Below, one piece after another: positions 45,058-56,950 of a stretch of DNA of 64,000 nt (positions within the stretch are counted from its first letter, which is position 1; each line of letters starts with the position of its first letter). The translations under genes and the position numbers were made by a program. The DNA is from Malus domestica (taxonomy: Eukaryota > Streptophyta > Magnoliopsida > Rosales > Rosaceae): assembly GCF_042453785.1 (NCBI RefSeq), contig NC_091670.1, positions 39,381,501-39,445,500 of the forward strand, given 5' to 3'. The notes beneath the pieces are model-generated. The model did not search any database and was not told where the DNA came from. It worked only from the letters and a program-made list of their open reading frames with translations.

Positions 45058-46849
45058 TCATAGTACATTGGTCTTTGAATCAAATGACCCATTGATCTTC
45101 CTTGGCAATATTGTTGTACTCCTATCCAATGGCACTATTATGGGCCTGCTAGTCTTCAGTAAAGCCCATTTCATGGCATGGGTAAATTGACTAAATAATA
45201 AGCTTTGGGCCCTTTCCGAATTAGAATAACGATTTTTGGCCCATTCGTCGATCTTGACCGCACGATCAAACGCCAAACGTTTACCCCGTTAACACACAAC
45301 TTAACCCGACAAACTCTGGCAACGACAACGACCGATGCAGTTCCAAAGTGGGTCCCCCTCACCACACATTTTCCGACACGTGTCCTTGGCATCTCGGGAT
45401 GTGAGTACCCTCTCTCCCAAGCAGGAAAGAAAAGAACGATGGGAAATTTTCGGAGTGGATAAATTACCTGCAGCACTGAGCTGTGGGGCGCAAATCATCC
45501 GAAATGACGGAATAGCCCTTCATCGGTGCGACGCGTACGGTGGGGAGGTGACGGAGAACGGGCGTAAGTACAAAAAAAAGGACTTTGGGGCGCGTGCGGA
45601 TGATTGACGTGACAAAAGTACGATGAAAGGCTGAGGCAGGGCAGAGGCAGCACCCGCGTAAAAGTCGAGGGTTTCTGCAAAAGCGACTCCTTTAGTCGTT
45701 TGGGGCCCCTGACCAACTTTGATCACCAACCTTTTCTCTCCGGAGTAGGGTTCTCTCTTCATCAAATTTCTTTCATTTTCAATTCTTTATCATTTTAACG
45801 GTAAGTCACGTTAAAATTTAATGTTGAATTTTTAGGAAGAGAGAAAAAGAAACGTGAGAGAGGAGGTAAGAGAATTTTATTCTTTTTCTCAACCAATCTG
45901 AGTGTTGAGTTATTGTAATTTATCTAGCATACAAGAGGAACTTACGGATAACGTATTCATTATCATTGTGGCGTCTTTATATAATAATGTATCGTTTTAC
46001 AAATAGTAATGCATTATTATATGAGAAAGCCACATAGTGAATTCCCTGTATACGTTTTTGCTGAGGCAAAAGCGCCACCCGTGAAGAAGAAGAGAAGAAT
46101 AAGAGTGGGGGATATGTGCATGGTAGAGATTCGTGTTAGGGTTTCGGGTTTTAGGATATGCAAATTTGCAAAGGGTGAGGTTGGGGAGGGGAGGAGAGGG
46201 TGGAGACAAATGAGCAAAGAATCAAGAATGGTGGTGCTTTACTGGCTTATGTAAGGGGGTGGTGACCCACTGGATTTGTATTTGTAAAGTGTCGAAGGGT
46301 TTTTTTTTTTTTTTGGTGGTAAAATGTGTCACATGGTTCTGCACAAGTGGAAATTGGGGTAGTTGGTGGGGATTGTGTGTATTTTGGTTTTATTGGGTGT
46401 ACAAATTTGTCGACCGAATACTATTTATCGATGTGACAAAATGATCATTAATCATTTACATTTTGGGTAAATGCAGTTTAACTTAGTTTTATGTATATTG
46501 CATGAAGAAATTTTAGGAGGGAAGTGGCCATGGGTAGGGTATGTGAACTGTTTGATCGTGGTTACGAGTAGGGTGTTAAAAAAAAAAAAAAAAAAAATAT
46601 TTTGTTCTGTTTGAGGGTGAGTCAACCTAAACCAAACCAAATTAACAGTTTAATCATTTCATTTCTATTTGTTCCGAATTACAGTACTTTTTTAAAAGTG
46701 AAAACCCCGAAACAAACCGCAACTTGAATTGTTCAAGTGGTTTTTCCTAAATCCTATTCTTATCTATCGTTCGTTGTTATGGTATATACTTACAAGAACA
46801 TAGGACAATACTTTTTGAAGCCCAAAAGTTTAGGAGGAGATTTGTTACT
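45058..46849. other. Intergenic; GC-richer island at 45.2-45.75 kb
   Basis: The part 45200-45750 is clearly less AT-rich than the surroundings and has open frames on both strands, none with recognisable domains. It could be a promoter or first-exon region of a gene I cannot resolve. Beyond it are T- and A-runs (46300, 46579) and nothing classifiable. Confidence 0.3.
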
Positions 46850-47053
46850 CTTACGATCAACGTCAGGACATACCTACAACCCCAAGCTGTAAGGACCTAC
46901 GCCTAGCACCTAACGGTCAGCTGCCACTAGTATGAATTTATGTAGGAATTCACAGATCACGCACCAATGAGAACTGCTAACGCCTAGATTAAACTTGTAT
47001 TAGGAGTTAACCACAAATATGCCTTACCAACTGAACCATCCTCGTTGGCAGAA
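46850..47053 (-). mobile_element. Probable tRNA-derived SINE
   Basis: On the minus strand it begins GCCAACGAGGATGGTTCAGTTGGTAAGGC, with a good A box. It continues with CTAGGCGTTAGCAG, TGGTGCGTGATC and GGTGCTAGGCGTAGGTCC. I recognise this as a dispersed plant SINE type. It appears full-length but without an obvious duplication. Confidence 0.45.
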
Positions 47054-47249
47054 CATAGGACAATACTAATACAATAGAGTGAGAGAGAAATATTCGATGT
47101 ACAAAGTACTCTAATATTCCTTCACAAATGGATGATAGTTGACTTATGTATGGTGGTGCATGCAGTTTTCATTACACTGGCCAGATTCTTGATTGAGGCT
47201 GGAGAACTCGTATGGACTGGAGTACAATCGATGAACATCGATTTTTAAT

Positions 47250-47403
47250 GGGAACTTTAATGAAAATTTTTTGATACTATTCATTTTAACGAAAAATCAC
47301 ATTTTTACACTAAAAAGTCAATCATAATACTATTTACTTTACTCTTTATTTTCTTTTTATCGTTAAAACTTAAAGTGTTCAAACCATTTTCATTAGTTTT
47401 CCT
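47250..47403. mobile_element. GGGAACTTTAACG-family MITE, copy 3
   Basis: It starts GGGAACTTTAATGAAAA and ends CATTAGTTTTCCT. ATTTTTAAT flanks both sides (47241-47249 and 47404-47412). Confidence 0.78.
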
Positions 47404-47616
47404 ATTTTTAATCACATAATTAGTTTAAGGACGGTACCATTTAAGTGGTGTGATTAGCGGCAAAGTTTAGATCATTAATTATCTCGAGAAAATAATTGTA
47501 TAAAATCATTCACGTTGGTGTGATTTGTGACAAGATTAAAACCACATAATATTTTGACTAGTATGTTTGAATGTATTTTAGCTGTTATGCATGGACCATA
47601 TGTGCTTTATTTTAAA

Positions 47617-47929
47617 GGGAACTTTAACGAAATAGAGATTATATTCACACACCCCAAATTACTTATCCTACACTCTTTTAATTTTTTAATATTTTTCTAT
47701 CAAGTGTTAGTGGTGTGTAGAAAATATTAAAAAATTAAAAAGGTGTGGGAGAAGTAATTTGGTGTGTGTGAATATAATCTCTCTAACAAAAAGCTCTCAG
47801 TACTGTTCACTTTAACGAAAAACCACATTTTAACACTAAAAAATCAATCTTGGTACTATTAACTTTACCCTTTATTTTGTCCTTATCGTTAAAACTCAAA
47901 GTTTTCAAATCATTTTCATTAGTTTTCCT
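47617..47929. mobile_element. GGGAACTTTAACG-family MITE, copy 4, with a nested MITE
   Basis: It starts GGGAACTTTAACG and ends TTAGTTTTCC, with TATTTTAAA on both sides (47608-47616 and 47930-47938). A second, palindromic element of about 151 bp lies inside its left end. Confidence 0.78.
47633..47783. mobile_element. Palindromic MITE nested in the 47617 element
   Basis: AGAGATTATATTCACACACC at the left pairs with GGTGTGTGTGAATATAATCT at the right, and the AATTTTTTAATATTTT/AAAATATTAAAAAATT arms continue the hairpin around a short centre. TAACGAAA (47625-47632) and TAACAAAA (47784-47791) are an 8-bp flank pair with one difference. Confidence 0.75.
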
Positions 47930-47939
47930 TATTTTAAAT

Positions 47940-48928
47940 CCACACGTTTAAGTTTTACCAAAAAATAAAAAATAAAGAAAATCTTTTGGTTTTTAAATTA
48001 TCAATTATTATACAGTGCAATTAACAATCAAGTTTGTGGAGAACGAGGATGGAACCAGATTTTTGTATGGATGGAGACTTTTTCAAATAAAAAATTTACA
48101 AATTAAAAAGTTAAAGAATTTATTAAACAAAATACTTATACATTAATTCATAAGATTTTTCATACAACATATTACAATGTTGATATGATCAATATCAACA
48201 TTGTAATATTGATATGATCAATATCGTATTTAAAAAAGAGTAATATTAGGTAAATTACCTTTTTAGACTAGATTTGAAAATCATGTGATGTATCATCAAT
48301 AAAGATCAAGACGTTAATCTATACATAAATTATATTTCATTCATCAACTACCACGTTATATAATTTATAAAATATTTGGTCTAAATAATTACTCTCCCAA
48401 GTATTATCTTTTTAAAAAAATTTGTCGTTAAAGTAAGAAGAATCCTAAAATGATTACCAATTATTAAACCAAAACCCAATAAAACTTAACAAATTGGAAC
48501 GTGGTTGAATCTTGAACAGTTAACACGTTGAACTATTCATCTAGATGCCCTAATTATATCTGTTTGCTTGTTGAAGATTTTAATTCAATAATAAAAAAAA
48601 GAATTTAAATTATTTTATATGAGTGAAAATTAGTATTATTTTTGTGTTTTGCAAAAGAGGATAACTAATGTCGAATCAAGACTATCAACCATTTCAGGTC
48701 CGGAGGGGGCTAGTTAGAAATTTCTCCCTATTTGTGATCACAATCAAGCAAATTAACATCTTACAAAGTATCAAATCCAAAGTTCGAAGTGAAAGTTGTA
48801 TTTGTTGAGTAAACTATACATGAATAGGGTTGTGATTGTTCAATTAAGCAGAAAGACTGCAACTTTTGCCTGACTCTTCAAATATACCACTATTATGAAG
48901 AGTCGCTTCTCCATCGTATAAAGACTTC
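47940..48928. other. Intergenic AT-rich sequence with a short inverted repeat
   Basis: No gene is present. TTACAATGTTGATAT (48172-48186) and ATATCAACATTGTAA (48192-48206) form a perfect 15-bp inverted repeat with a 5-nt loop, and a TGATATGATCAATATC motif recurs immediately after. Confidence 0.45.
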
Positions 48929-49303
48929 GGCCTGGTTTGGTATTGCTGTGCTTTGAAAAAAAACTGCTGTAAGAATAAGCGGCTGTGCTGTGAGAATAAG
49001 CGGCTGTGAAATAAAGCAGCAGAGCGTTTGATAAACTTTTTTGTAAAAGTGCTTTTGGAAAAAAAAAGCAGTCTGATAGTGGGTCTTTTCATTAAAGGAG
49101 CACTGTAGCTCCATGTGCTTTGAAAAAAAACCAGTTTTCCAAAGCTGCAAATAGCAGCTTTAGCTTTTTCCTTTGATTTCAGCTTATTCTCACAGCAGCT
49201 TCCAAAATAAGCCCTTTTTTTTCAGTTTACCAAACACCTAAAACCCTCACAGCTTTTTTTCATAGGTGCTTTTTTTTTAAGCACCTCACTCCCAAACTAG
49301 GTC
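48929..49303. mobile_element. MITE with GGCCTGGTTTGG ends
   Basis: The left end GGCCTGGTTTGG and right end CCCAAACTAGGTC form an inverted repeat. Inside, GCTGTGCTGTGAGAATAAGC mirrors GCTTATTCTCACAGCAGC. TTC occurs on both sides and may be the duplication. The TIR resembles the GGxCTGTTTGG type of PIF/Harbinger MITEs. The element is non-coding. Confidence 0.58.
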
Positions 49304-50875
49304 TTCATCCTATTTAGTCACAAGTGAATTTGTTAATTAGATGAGTCACACAAGTTCATGTGTCGTATCATACTTAGAGATTAAGTGACCATTTGAGAGA
49401 GTTAAACTCAATCGTGATTCGTTATGACCTTATGACTTGGAATGTTACTATCGTAAAAACATGATCGATGTATATTTGCAGATAAACGTCGATTAACTAT
49501 GAGCATTGTAGTAGAACATAAATCATCTTAAAGAGAAAGAATCAAGTTCTTGATTCGACTGTATTTTTCAGGTTTTTTTACTCCAATTTTATGTGCATTG
49601 ATAGTGTATTTTGTAATTACTTGTAGGTCCACATTTCACATTTGCCATTCTTCTTTTGGGTCATTTCAGCGAAGGAGAAAAGTACTTTAGTTCAAATATT
49701 TCATGTAAATCCGACAACAACTTGGAAAAAGGGTACTTTCTCTAGTCACTTCGATTCCTTCACATTTATGTACGCAAATTATTAGCCTGCGCAAACCCAG
49801 AAAAAAGCCATATCTGTATAACCAATAATTTCGTTCATTTACAGTTTTTACCACCACGATAGATTTTTTGGAGTCACTCAAACCGTCATCACGTGGTTTG
49901 ATTATTTCACTCAAAATTATTATTATATTTTTTTTTGTTAATGTACTTTAACAATTGAAAATTGTTGTTAATTAGCATTCTAAAACTTTCATTTTATATT
50001 AATTGTCAGCCATCTATGTTATAATACGTGAAAATATACACTAATGTAACAAGTGTTCCAATCCAGCTACCACAAGTGAAGTCAAAATGGGGTTATTGGT
50101 TACTTATGACCCAACTTCATAATCCTATATATACTTATCTATATATTTGTGTTTATGACCCATGCGGCAAACTAAAAGAATGAGTTAAAAATACTGAACT
50201 AAAAAATGTTGCTTCTTTTGTGTAACATCTTGAATAATTATCTATAGGTTTTCTTCTTTCTTTTCTTGTGATGCACTTTAAGTGTTTAATAAAAAACCTC
50301 ACACGATGATCCTACAACATAATTCGGCAAGTACCACCAAAAGCTTGACGAAAATAAATAACCAACAAAAAAATTTTGCCTAAATTATGACTCTGAAATT
50401 ATTACTCGGTCACTGACTACTCACGAAGTTTTCTCCACCACCACATGCAACAAATCGGACCGACACCGAAAGGAGTTTCATGCAACAAATCGGACCGACA
50501 CCGAAAGGAGTTTAGTCAAAGGACGTCATTGCAAAGATTGGTTGATTAAGTTTTAATCAATCACGATTAGCACAGCATTATGATATAACATTGTCTCCCG
50601 CATTATTAATGTTTGTCTTTGTTTTAATCTTGTTTTTTACCCTAAGGAAAGGACTCCGTGAGATTTTGTTATTTCGTCGGTTTCTGTTTTTCGATTTCCA
50701 GATAATTATCAATAATTTTGCCCTGTTTGATTGGAAATGACAGAACCTAGTTATGGCGGAATGATCACTCAACTATTTATCAGAAAAATCATATCAAGAT
50801 AGTCTGTCGATTATTAAAATGTGTTTAAATTTAGCTCACTTCTAATAAATCAGAGTATTTCATACATTAATTGTA
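49304..50875. other. Intergenic, AT-rich
   Basis: No gene or TE is recognised. The only clear structure is the 35-bp tandem duplication at 50445. Confidence 0.4.
50445..50513. repeat. Tandem duplication of a 35-bp unit
   Basis: ATGCAACAAATCGGACCGAC followed by ACCGAAAGGAGTTT is present twice head to tail without a mismatch, so it is recent. Confidence 0.95.
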
Positions 50876-51021
50876 AGGAACTTTAACGAAAAAATATCGG
50901 TACTGTTTACTTTAACGAAAAATCACATTTTTACACTAAAAAGTCAATCATGATACTATTCACTTTACCCTTTATTGTGTTTAAAACTCAAAGTTTTTAA
51001 ACCATTTTCATTAATTTTTCT
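50876..51021. mobile_element. GGGAACTTTAACG-family MITE, copy 5
   Basis: It starts AGGAACTTTAACG and ends CATTAATTTTTCT. TTAATTGTA flanks both sides (50867-50875 and 51022-51030). Confidence 0.75.
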
Positions 51022-51030
51022 TTAATTGTA

Positions 51031-54000
51031 TTGGATCATGACCAAAACATATACTTGTTAATCTAAGAAAACACAAAATGTGTCTTTAAGTAACTTGTAA
51101 TCGTATAAGAGAAATGTTAAAATAAACTTTCTTAAAGTAATACTTTTCTTGGACTATTTGTTATTTCACAATTTCACGTCAATTCTCGAGTCAACATTAT
51201 AAAACATTGTAGCAAAAAATATGATGTGGCACACAACCCTTTGAGAGTCACAATTTTGAGAGAGTTTCCTTAGCAATTATGCAAAATGTGACTTTATGGT
51301 TGTAATGAGATATATTTGTGTATGTGTAGGTTGTGATATATACGCATGTATTAATTTGGTTAGAAATTTAAATCTTAAAGAGAAAACAAAGTTTGAGAAA
51401 AAATAAAGAGAAAAGGAAAGATGAATAAAAAGGTGTTGGAAATATAAACATCGATTTTTATCACAAATATTTTTTGAAATATCCCACATTGATCATATCA
51501 TTAAGAAAAAAAGTGTTTAAATATTTCAACACCATCCTAACTAATACTGAGACTTTTTATGATAAAATCTTATACTTATACAAATGATCATTTATTAAAC
51601 TATAAATAATATCGGTGTTGTTATAACTGAATTTTTGATCGGTTCCTATAATAATTCTACATCCTCAAGAAAGTGGAAGATTTTTTTTTTTTTTTTGGGG
51701 GGGGGGGGTGGTTGATGATGGTGATCTGTGAAACAGGAGAATTTATTGGTGGTTTCCCAAGAGGGTAACTTACCAACATGGCATTTGACCTGCAAAAGGA
51801 GGAACCGGAATATATGATGAAGCCATTCGAATCAACACATAGAAAAATAAGGTTTAAATAATACAAATACCGAAATACATACATAATAGCAGATAAAAAG
51901 TCGAAAGGGCAAAAAAAAAAAAAAAAAAAAAGGAAACAAGAATGGATGTGGGCACTTCAGATAGTAACTATCTTTATTTTCTTCAGAAATGGTCAAACGT
52001 ATTGGATAATGCTAGTGACATCAAAAATTTTAAATTAAATAATGTGATTGTTGTTGATTGGATTATTATTTAAATGTTAATTAGCATGCTTATTTTCTAT
52101 TAATTACACATTATTTAATTTGTAAATTTGAATTAAAATTTTGATTCCCTAGTATTACCCCAATATGTTTAGTCCTTGCTGATGGCCAACACGCAATGTT
52201 CGAGTAGGCACTGTCTTTGAGTTTTCGAGCTATAAAGTTGTCAATTTGCCAACTTGCCTCATACGTGAAGATGAAGTGCAATTTATTTAGAGCTGGTTGA
52301 ATGTTTTCCTGAGCCAATACATACCGAGCACCTTGCTCCTAGGATTTGAGGAAACATGCGCCTGAGTGCTTGGTCTAACAACATTTATGTCCCTTCATAA
52401 GCGTCTGCTCTTGCTGATTGCCAACACATGGCTTAGAATTGATGTCTAAATAAGTATGTGCTTGGTTCTCCATGCTTTAAAGTTGTCAATTTACCAACTT
52501 GTCTCAAGTGGTTGGAAAGTACTTTATAAGAATGTGCTCGGTTCAGTTATTAAGAGTCACACTAGACCATTAAGCGGTCGTTTATACCGCTCGACGCTGC
52601 TTCCTCTAATTCTATTGGGCTAGTTTATGATCCCTTGTCCTAGTCCTTTATTTCTCCTTTAGGCCTTCCCTAGGCCTTTCTCCGGCCTGTATCATTTCAG
52701 TGGTCGAAAAGAACCCTTGGTTAACATTTTTCTGGGAACTAAAAAGCTTAAAAATTGAAAGGCAACCAGTACATTTGGGAAACACAGAGTCTAAATTACG
52801 TAGTATGAAATTATGAACACCGATATTTATAAAAGGTAATGGGTGCCCAAATAAATAAATAAAAAGGGTGATAAGTAATAATTTACAGAATCCATGGTCG
52901 AAAGCAATAATATAAGAAATGAAATGTGAAAATATAAAAATGTGAGTGCGGTGGGTGGGACTGACAGAAAAAGTTTAAAAGTGAGGCAAAAGGGCAACAA
53001 ATTATGATGCCAACCCACGCTCCTGTAAAGGCAGCTGTAGACACGTCCCTTTCATTCCGGCCACGTCAATTCAACACACACAAATAAAAAATAAAAAATA
53101 AAAAAAATTAACGGTTCGCCATAACTCCATTCCAATCCGTAAGGTTATTTCTAATCCAAATAGCTAAATATAAATTTGTCTATAATTATAACCCTTAAAG
53201 AAATTATTTTCAAATAAGCCAAAATAGCTAAACATAGTCTTCTTAATAATTTATTAGTTTTTATTTATATTTTAAATTTATTGTTTAATTTAATTAAAAT
53301 ATCATTTGATAATTTCAAACCAGTTGATGCTCTGGGTCCTAAAAAAGGGCTAAAATATGGTCACACTCGGCCAGCCTAATACCCATTTGGCCAAATAACG
53401 ACTTGGTGGACTTCATGAAATTATAGTCCAACCATCCATTATAGATGAATATTTAGACAAGTCATATTATCGTCTGGCTATTGACTTTTAGCTCTTTTCA
53501 TTGAAGATAGATTTAAGCTTGTCTATCATATTTAATCTCTTCTTACCCTAATTACTTCTCAACTTACCCTAATTGCCTTTCAACTTTTAAGACAAACCAA
53601 ATTTCATATTTGTTATTTTGATGGCTGACGTGACAATATCAAATTTTCTCTTCCTTTAACCTATATGATACATTTTTAAAAAGAAATCAATTAAAAAAAA
53701 TTTGAGATTATAAGTGGTTCACTAATGGGACACACACAATAAAATAATTAAAAAAATAATTGACAACATCTTTTATTATATTTCAAAATTTGGCATAAAA
53801 AAATTTATATGTCAATCCATGTAAGATTGACATATCGGTTAGAGTTTCTTCATGCCTTTGGAGATGGTCTAAGTAACCTTAGATTAGCATTCACCTCCAA
53901 AGTCCTCGAAGTTTTCTTTTCGTTGAAGATGTGAATTATGTCATTTTATCAATGTTACGTGTCAATTATTTTTGCATTTAAATTTGAATCTCTGTCTGTT

Positions 54001-54042
54001 ATTAGATAACTAAATATAGAGTATAGCATTACGGAGAAAAAC
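51031..54042. other. Intergenic, AT-rich, no gene
   Basis: It holds a T-run then G-run at about 51680-51708, an A-run at 51911-51931, and at 53150-53875 repeats with GCTAAATA and CCTTTGGAGATGGTCTAA (the last resembles a Tourist TIR in reverse). Otherwise nothing is recognised. Confidence 0.35.
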
Positions 54043-54390
54043 GTTGGTTTTTTAGCCAAAATAATTCACGAGATTGACATAACTTTTCATTTTGATCTCT
54101 AACAATGAAAACCATGAGTTTGTCAAACGTAAATCATTTTGGTTATTTCATGAACAATTTGTCAATATTTTCGTTATGTGGATAGGCTAGTTTGACAAAA
54201 ATACTCTTAAAAATGTGATCACATGATCGTTCGCGTGACAATTTAACGAGGATATTGACATATTTTCTTGAGATGGACTAAAATGATTTACGGTAGACAA
54301 ACTTAGGAACCACTTCTATCGATTTTCAATGTCAAGGCTAAAATGAGAAGTTATATCAATCTCAGTAACCATTTTAGCTAAAAGGTAAAA
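54043..54390. repeat. Palindromic (foldback) element, copy 1
   Basis: The left arm TTTTAGCCAAAATAATTCAC, AGATTGACATAACTTTTCAT, CGTAAATCATTTTGG and the right arm CTAAAATGATTTACG, ATGAGAAGTTATATCAATCT, CCATTTTAGCTAAAA are reverse complements. The arms are about 160 bp each. A diverged copy is at 55500-55790 and one arm is at 23115-23290. Confidence 0.6.
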
Positions 54391-54744
54391 AGAAGCTTCA
54401 TTTCAAACTATCGATAAAAACTTTTTTCCAATCTAACTTTTGAGAGAGGCAATTTGAGATAAAAACTAGGCGTTACATTTTAATTGTGAAGCTTTAAATG
54501 TCTCCCCTGAAATGCGCAACAAACTCATGTTAACTTATGCCGACTTAACTCGAACTGAATTGAAAGACTCAAAACAAAAGAAAGAAAAAAATCAAAAACA
54601 CTTTCACGATTGGAAATTAAAAACCTCTAAATAAAAGTTTGATGAACATTTCTTGTTCCATAAACACAAAACAAAAGCGTGTATCAAACGCACTCACAGG
54701 GCGAGTGGTGGTTGACAATCTTCCTATACAAAGTAAAATAGAAA

Positions 54745-54958
54745 GGAAAATGATCCTCGCCAGATCATTTTTCTAAGGTTCTCGGGGATTCCGTGATCGT
54801 AATCGTTCAATATATATTGTGCAATAAAAAATTATTTGAAATTTAAAATTTAAACTTAAATATAAACAGTACTTAAGAAAAGCTGACCGCACAATATACA
54901 ATGAACGATTACGATCACAGAATCATCAGAAAAAAGGATCAGGAGAGGATCCTTTTCC
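54745..54958. mobile_element. Palindromic GGAAAAGGATCC MITE, copy 2
   Basis: The 214-bp element starts GGAAAATGATCCTCG and ends GAGGATCCTTTTCC, with AAATAGAAA on both sides (54736-54744 and 54959-54967). The interior arms CCGTGATCGTAATCGTTCA and TGAACGATTACGATCACAG pair. Confidence 0.85.
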
Positions 54959-55070
54959 AAATAGAAAGACCGAGTTCTTACTCAATCGGGTATTGAGATG
55001 CAACCTGTTTTATCCCAGTTATTGACCTAAAGCTATTGAAGATAGTGAACCCTAACATATACATACACAT

Positions 55071-55269
55071 GGATTTGGATCCTCTTCGAGGCAATTGGTC
55101 GGAATCATTCTGACTGATGTTTGTGGGTCGTTGAATTTTTATCCAACGGCTACAATTATTATAATTTTTAGAGGATCTCCTTGTTTGTAGCCGTTGAATA
55201 AAAATCTAATGACCCACAAACATCGATCAGGAGGATTCCGACCAATTGCCTCTCAGATAATCCAAATCC
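55071..55269. mobile_element. Palindromic GGATTTGGAT MITE, 9-bp target duplication
   Basis: The 199-bp element starts GGATTTGGATCC and ends ATAATCCAAATCC. CATACACAT lies on both sides (55062-55070 and 55270-55278). GAGGCAATTGGTCGGAATC pairs with GATTCCGACCAATTGCCTC, and GTTTGTGGGTCGTTGAA with the opposite arm. Confidence 0.85.
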
Positions 55270-55278
55270 CATACACAT

Positions 55279-56652
55279 GTATATAGCTGTATAGGCCTAT
55301 AGCCCTTTACCTAACCTAATATATAGCTGTATAGGCGTATAGCCCTAATAGCCTGTAGCCCTGTAGTTACTGGGTTCTTTGCAATTGATGGCTCAGGTCA
55401 GATAAAGACCTGCTGCTTTTCTGTGACACAATTGTTTATGCAACATTTGAAATAACAGATTTACCCTTTTGGAACAGTTCTTAGGGAAATATAAAAGGCA
55501 TTTTAGTCTAAATATTTCATGATATTGTCATAATTTTACTGACAATAAAAATTAATAAAAGTAGTTATTTGTTCACCGTAAATTATTTTAAATTTTTTTT
55601 GTGAAAAATAGGTCAATAACTTTGATAAATTATCACATGATCACCTTTTAAATAATGTTTTTGTCACACAAACTGCTTCACTCAATGAGGATATTGACAA
55701 ATTTTTCTTGAAATAATCAAAATGATTTACAATGAACAACTCTCGGAGACCGTTCTTATCAATTTTGTTGGCCCCAAAGTTGAAAACTGCCGATTATAAT
55801 GTGTATAAGCATGACACCCACAATTTTAGTCACCATCTATATTTTGCAGCTAGTTTAGTGGCTGTCCTCCATACCTATATTTCCCCTTTTTAGGGTTCCT
55901 CAAATCTATGGACTTCAACATAATACTTTTACGAGGAACATTAAGGAGATTGTTTTAATGTAAGATTTTTTTATGACCTCTCTGTTTAACGTTATATTTT
56001 CGTGCTAACATTGTATGACCTTGTCCAAAAAATAAAAAGGCAGAATCCATAAAAAGTCATACTTTCGAGAAAATTTCCTTAATATTTCTCTACTTTAATA
56101 GGCTCTAATCCTACCAAATTATTCTCTGACACAAGTTTGTTTGTTTTCATAGACTAATTAGTTTTGTTCTCAATTTTTTGGCATGATGTATAACATGTAT
56201 CCCAAACAACAGAGTATAGTAGAATTTATGTTTTTGTTGATGCATGTGAATATTAAACTCATCACCGCAATAACTTTAATAACGAAACATTTACTTTTCC
56301 ACCAAACATTACGTGTTCATATATTGTTCATTAAAAATAAAAATAAAAATAAAACGCAGTGCGTTATATTGCACAAAAATTCGAATAATGTTTTCCCAAA
56401 TTAAAATTAATTAGAATATTGCTTTGTCTAAAAAAAAGAACTTATGCAGATATAAAAGAACCTATTTTAAGAATTATTTGGATCTGCCAGCCTACATTAC
56501 ATTAATTGGTAGTTCAAATCAGTTTCTGAAATCATTAAATTTGAGTGAATAGCTGCATGCTTGAAACTTACCAACATCATTAAATAAAAATTTTCACATC
56601 CCAGTCCGTATAGAAATATATTATCCACTTTGGGCCACGCTTTGAGATATTT
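55279..56652. other. Intergenic, with a diverged palindrome
   Basis: A local duplication TATAGCTGTATAGGC (55282 and 55322) is followed by a diverged copy of the 54043-type palindrome at about 55500-55790. No gene is seen. Confidence 0.38.
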
Positions 56653-56950
56653 GTTCTTGAACTTCCACTCAAAACGCATCTCACTATAGGGAAGTGGGCA
56701 TGTACATATAAGGCACATCACCTTCTCTTCCCCGGACTATGTGAGATCTTGCAATCCACCCCCTTCACGGATTTGTTCTTAGGCTTCCACCCAAAACGTG
56801 TCTCTATATAGGGAGGTGGACATGTACATATAAAGCACATCACATTCTCTCCCCCAGACGATGTGGAATCTTACAATCTACCCCCCTTAGAGGTCTGAAG
56901 CCCTTATCGGCAAACTTCTGACTAGGGAGTGGCTTTGGTACCAAACTGTG
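56653..56950 (-). mobile_element. Cassandra-like TRIM remnant
   Basis: On the minus strand TTTGGTACCAAAGCC (about 56945 downward) resembles a primer-binding site. About 65 bp later comes the purine tract AGGGGGGTAGAT, then TGTAAGATTCCACATCGTC (start near 56877). The last matches the LTR start of the Cassandra copy at 27448. A second, similar LTR start, TGCAAGATCTCACATAGTC, begins near 56757, so about 120 bp of LTR head is present twice in tandem. The short internal region is typical of TRIM elements. The 5S domain is not visible here, and the remnant is broken. Confidence 0.6.

Noticed and set aside
45205-45765. Open frames on both strands in a GC-richer island
   Set aside because: Comparable frames occur on both strands with no motif. 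A promoter or CpG-type region explains it as well; noted only as unresolved.
46009-46254. An 81-residue Lys/Arg-rich frame
   Set aside because: No family match, and it begins in AT-rich sequence without gene-like context.
53490-53870. A complete Tourist-like MITE
   Set aside because: The right end CCTTTGGAGATGGTC looks right, but no matching left terminus or TTA pair could be fixed.
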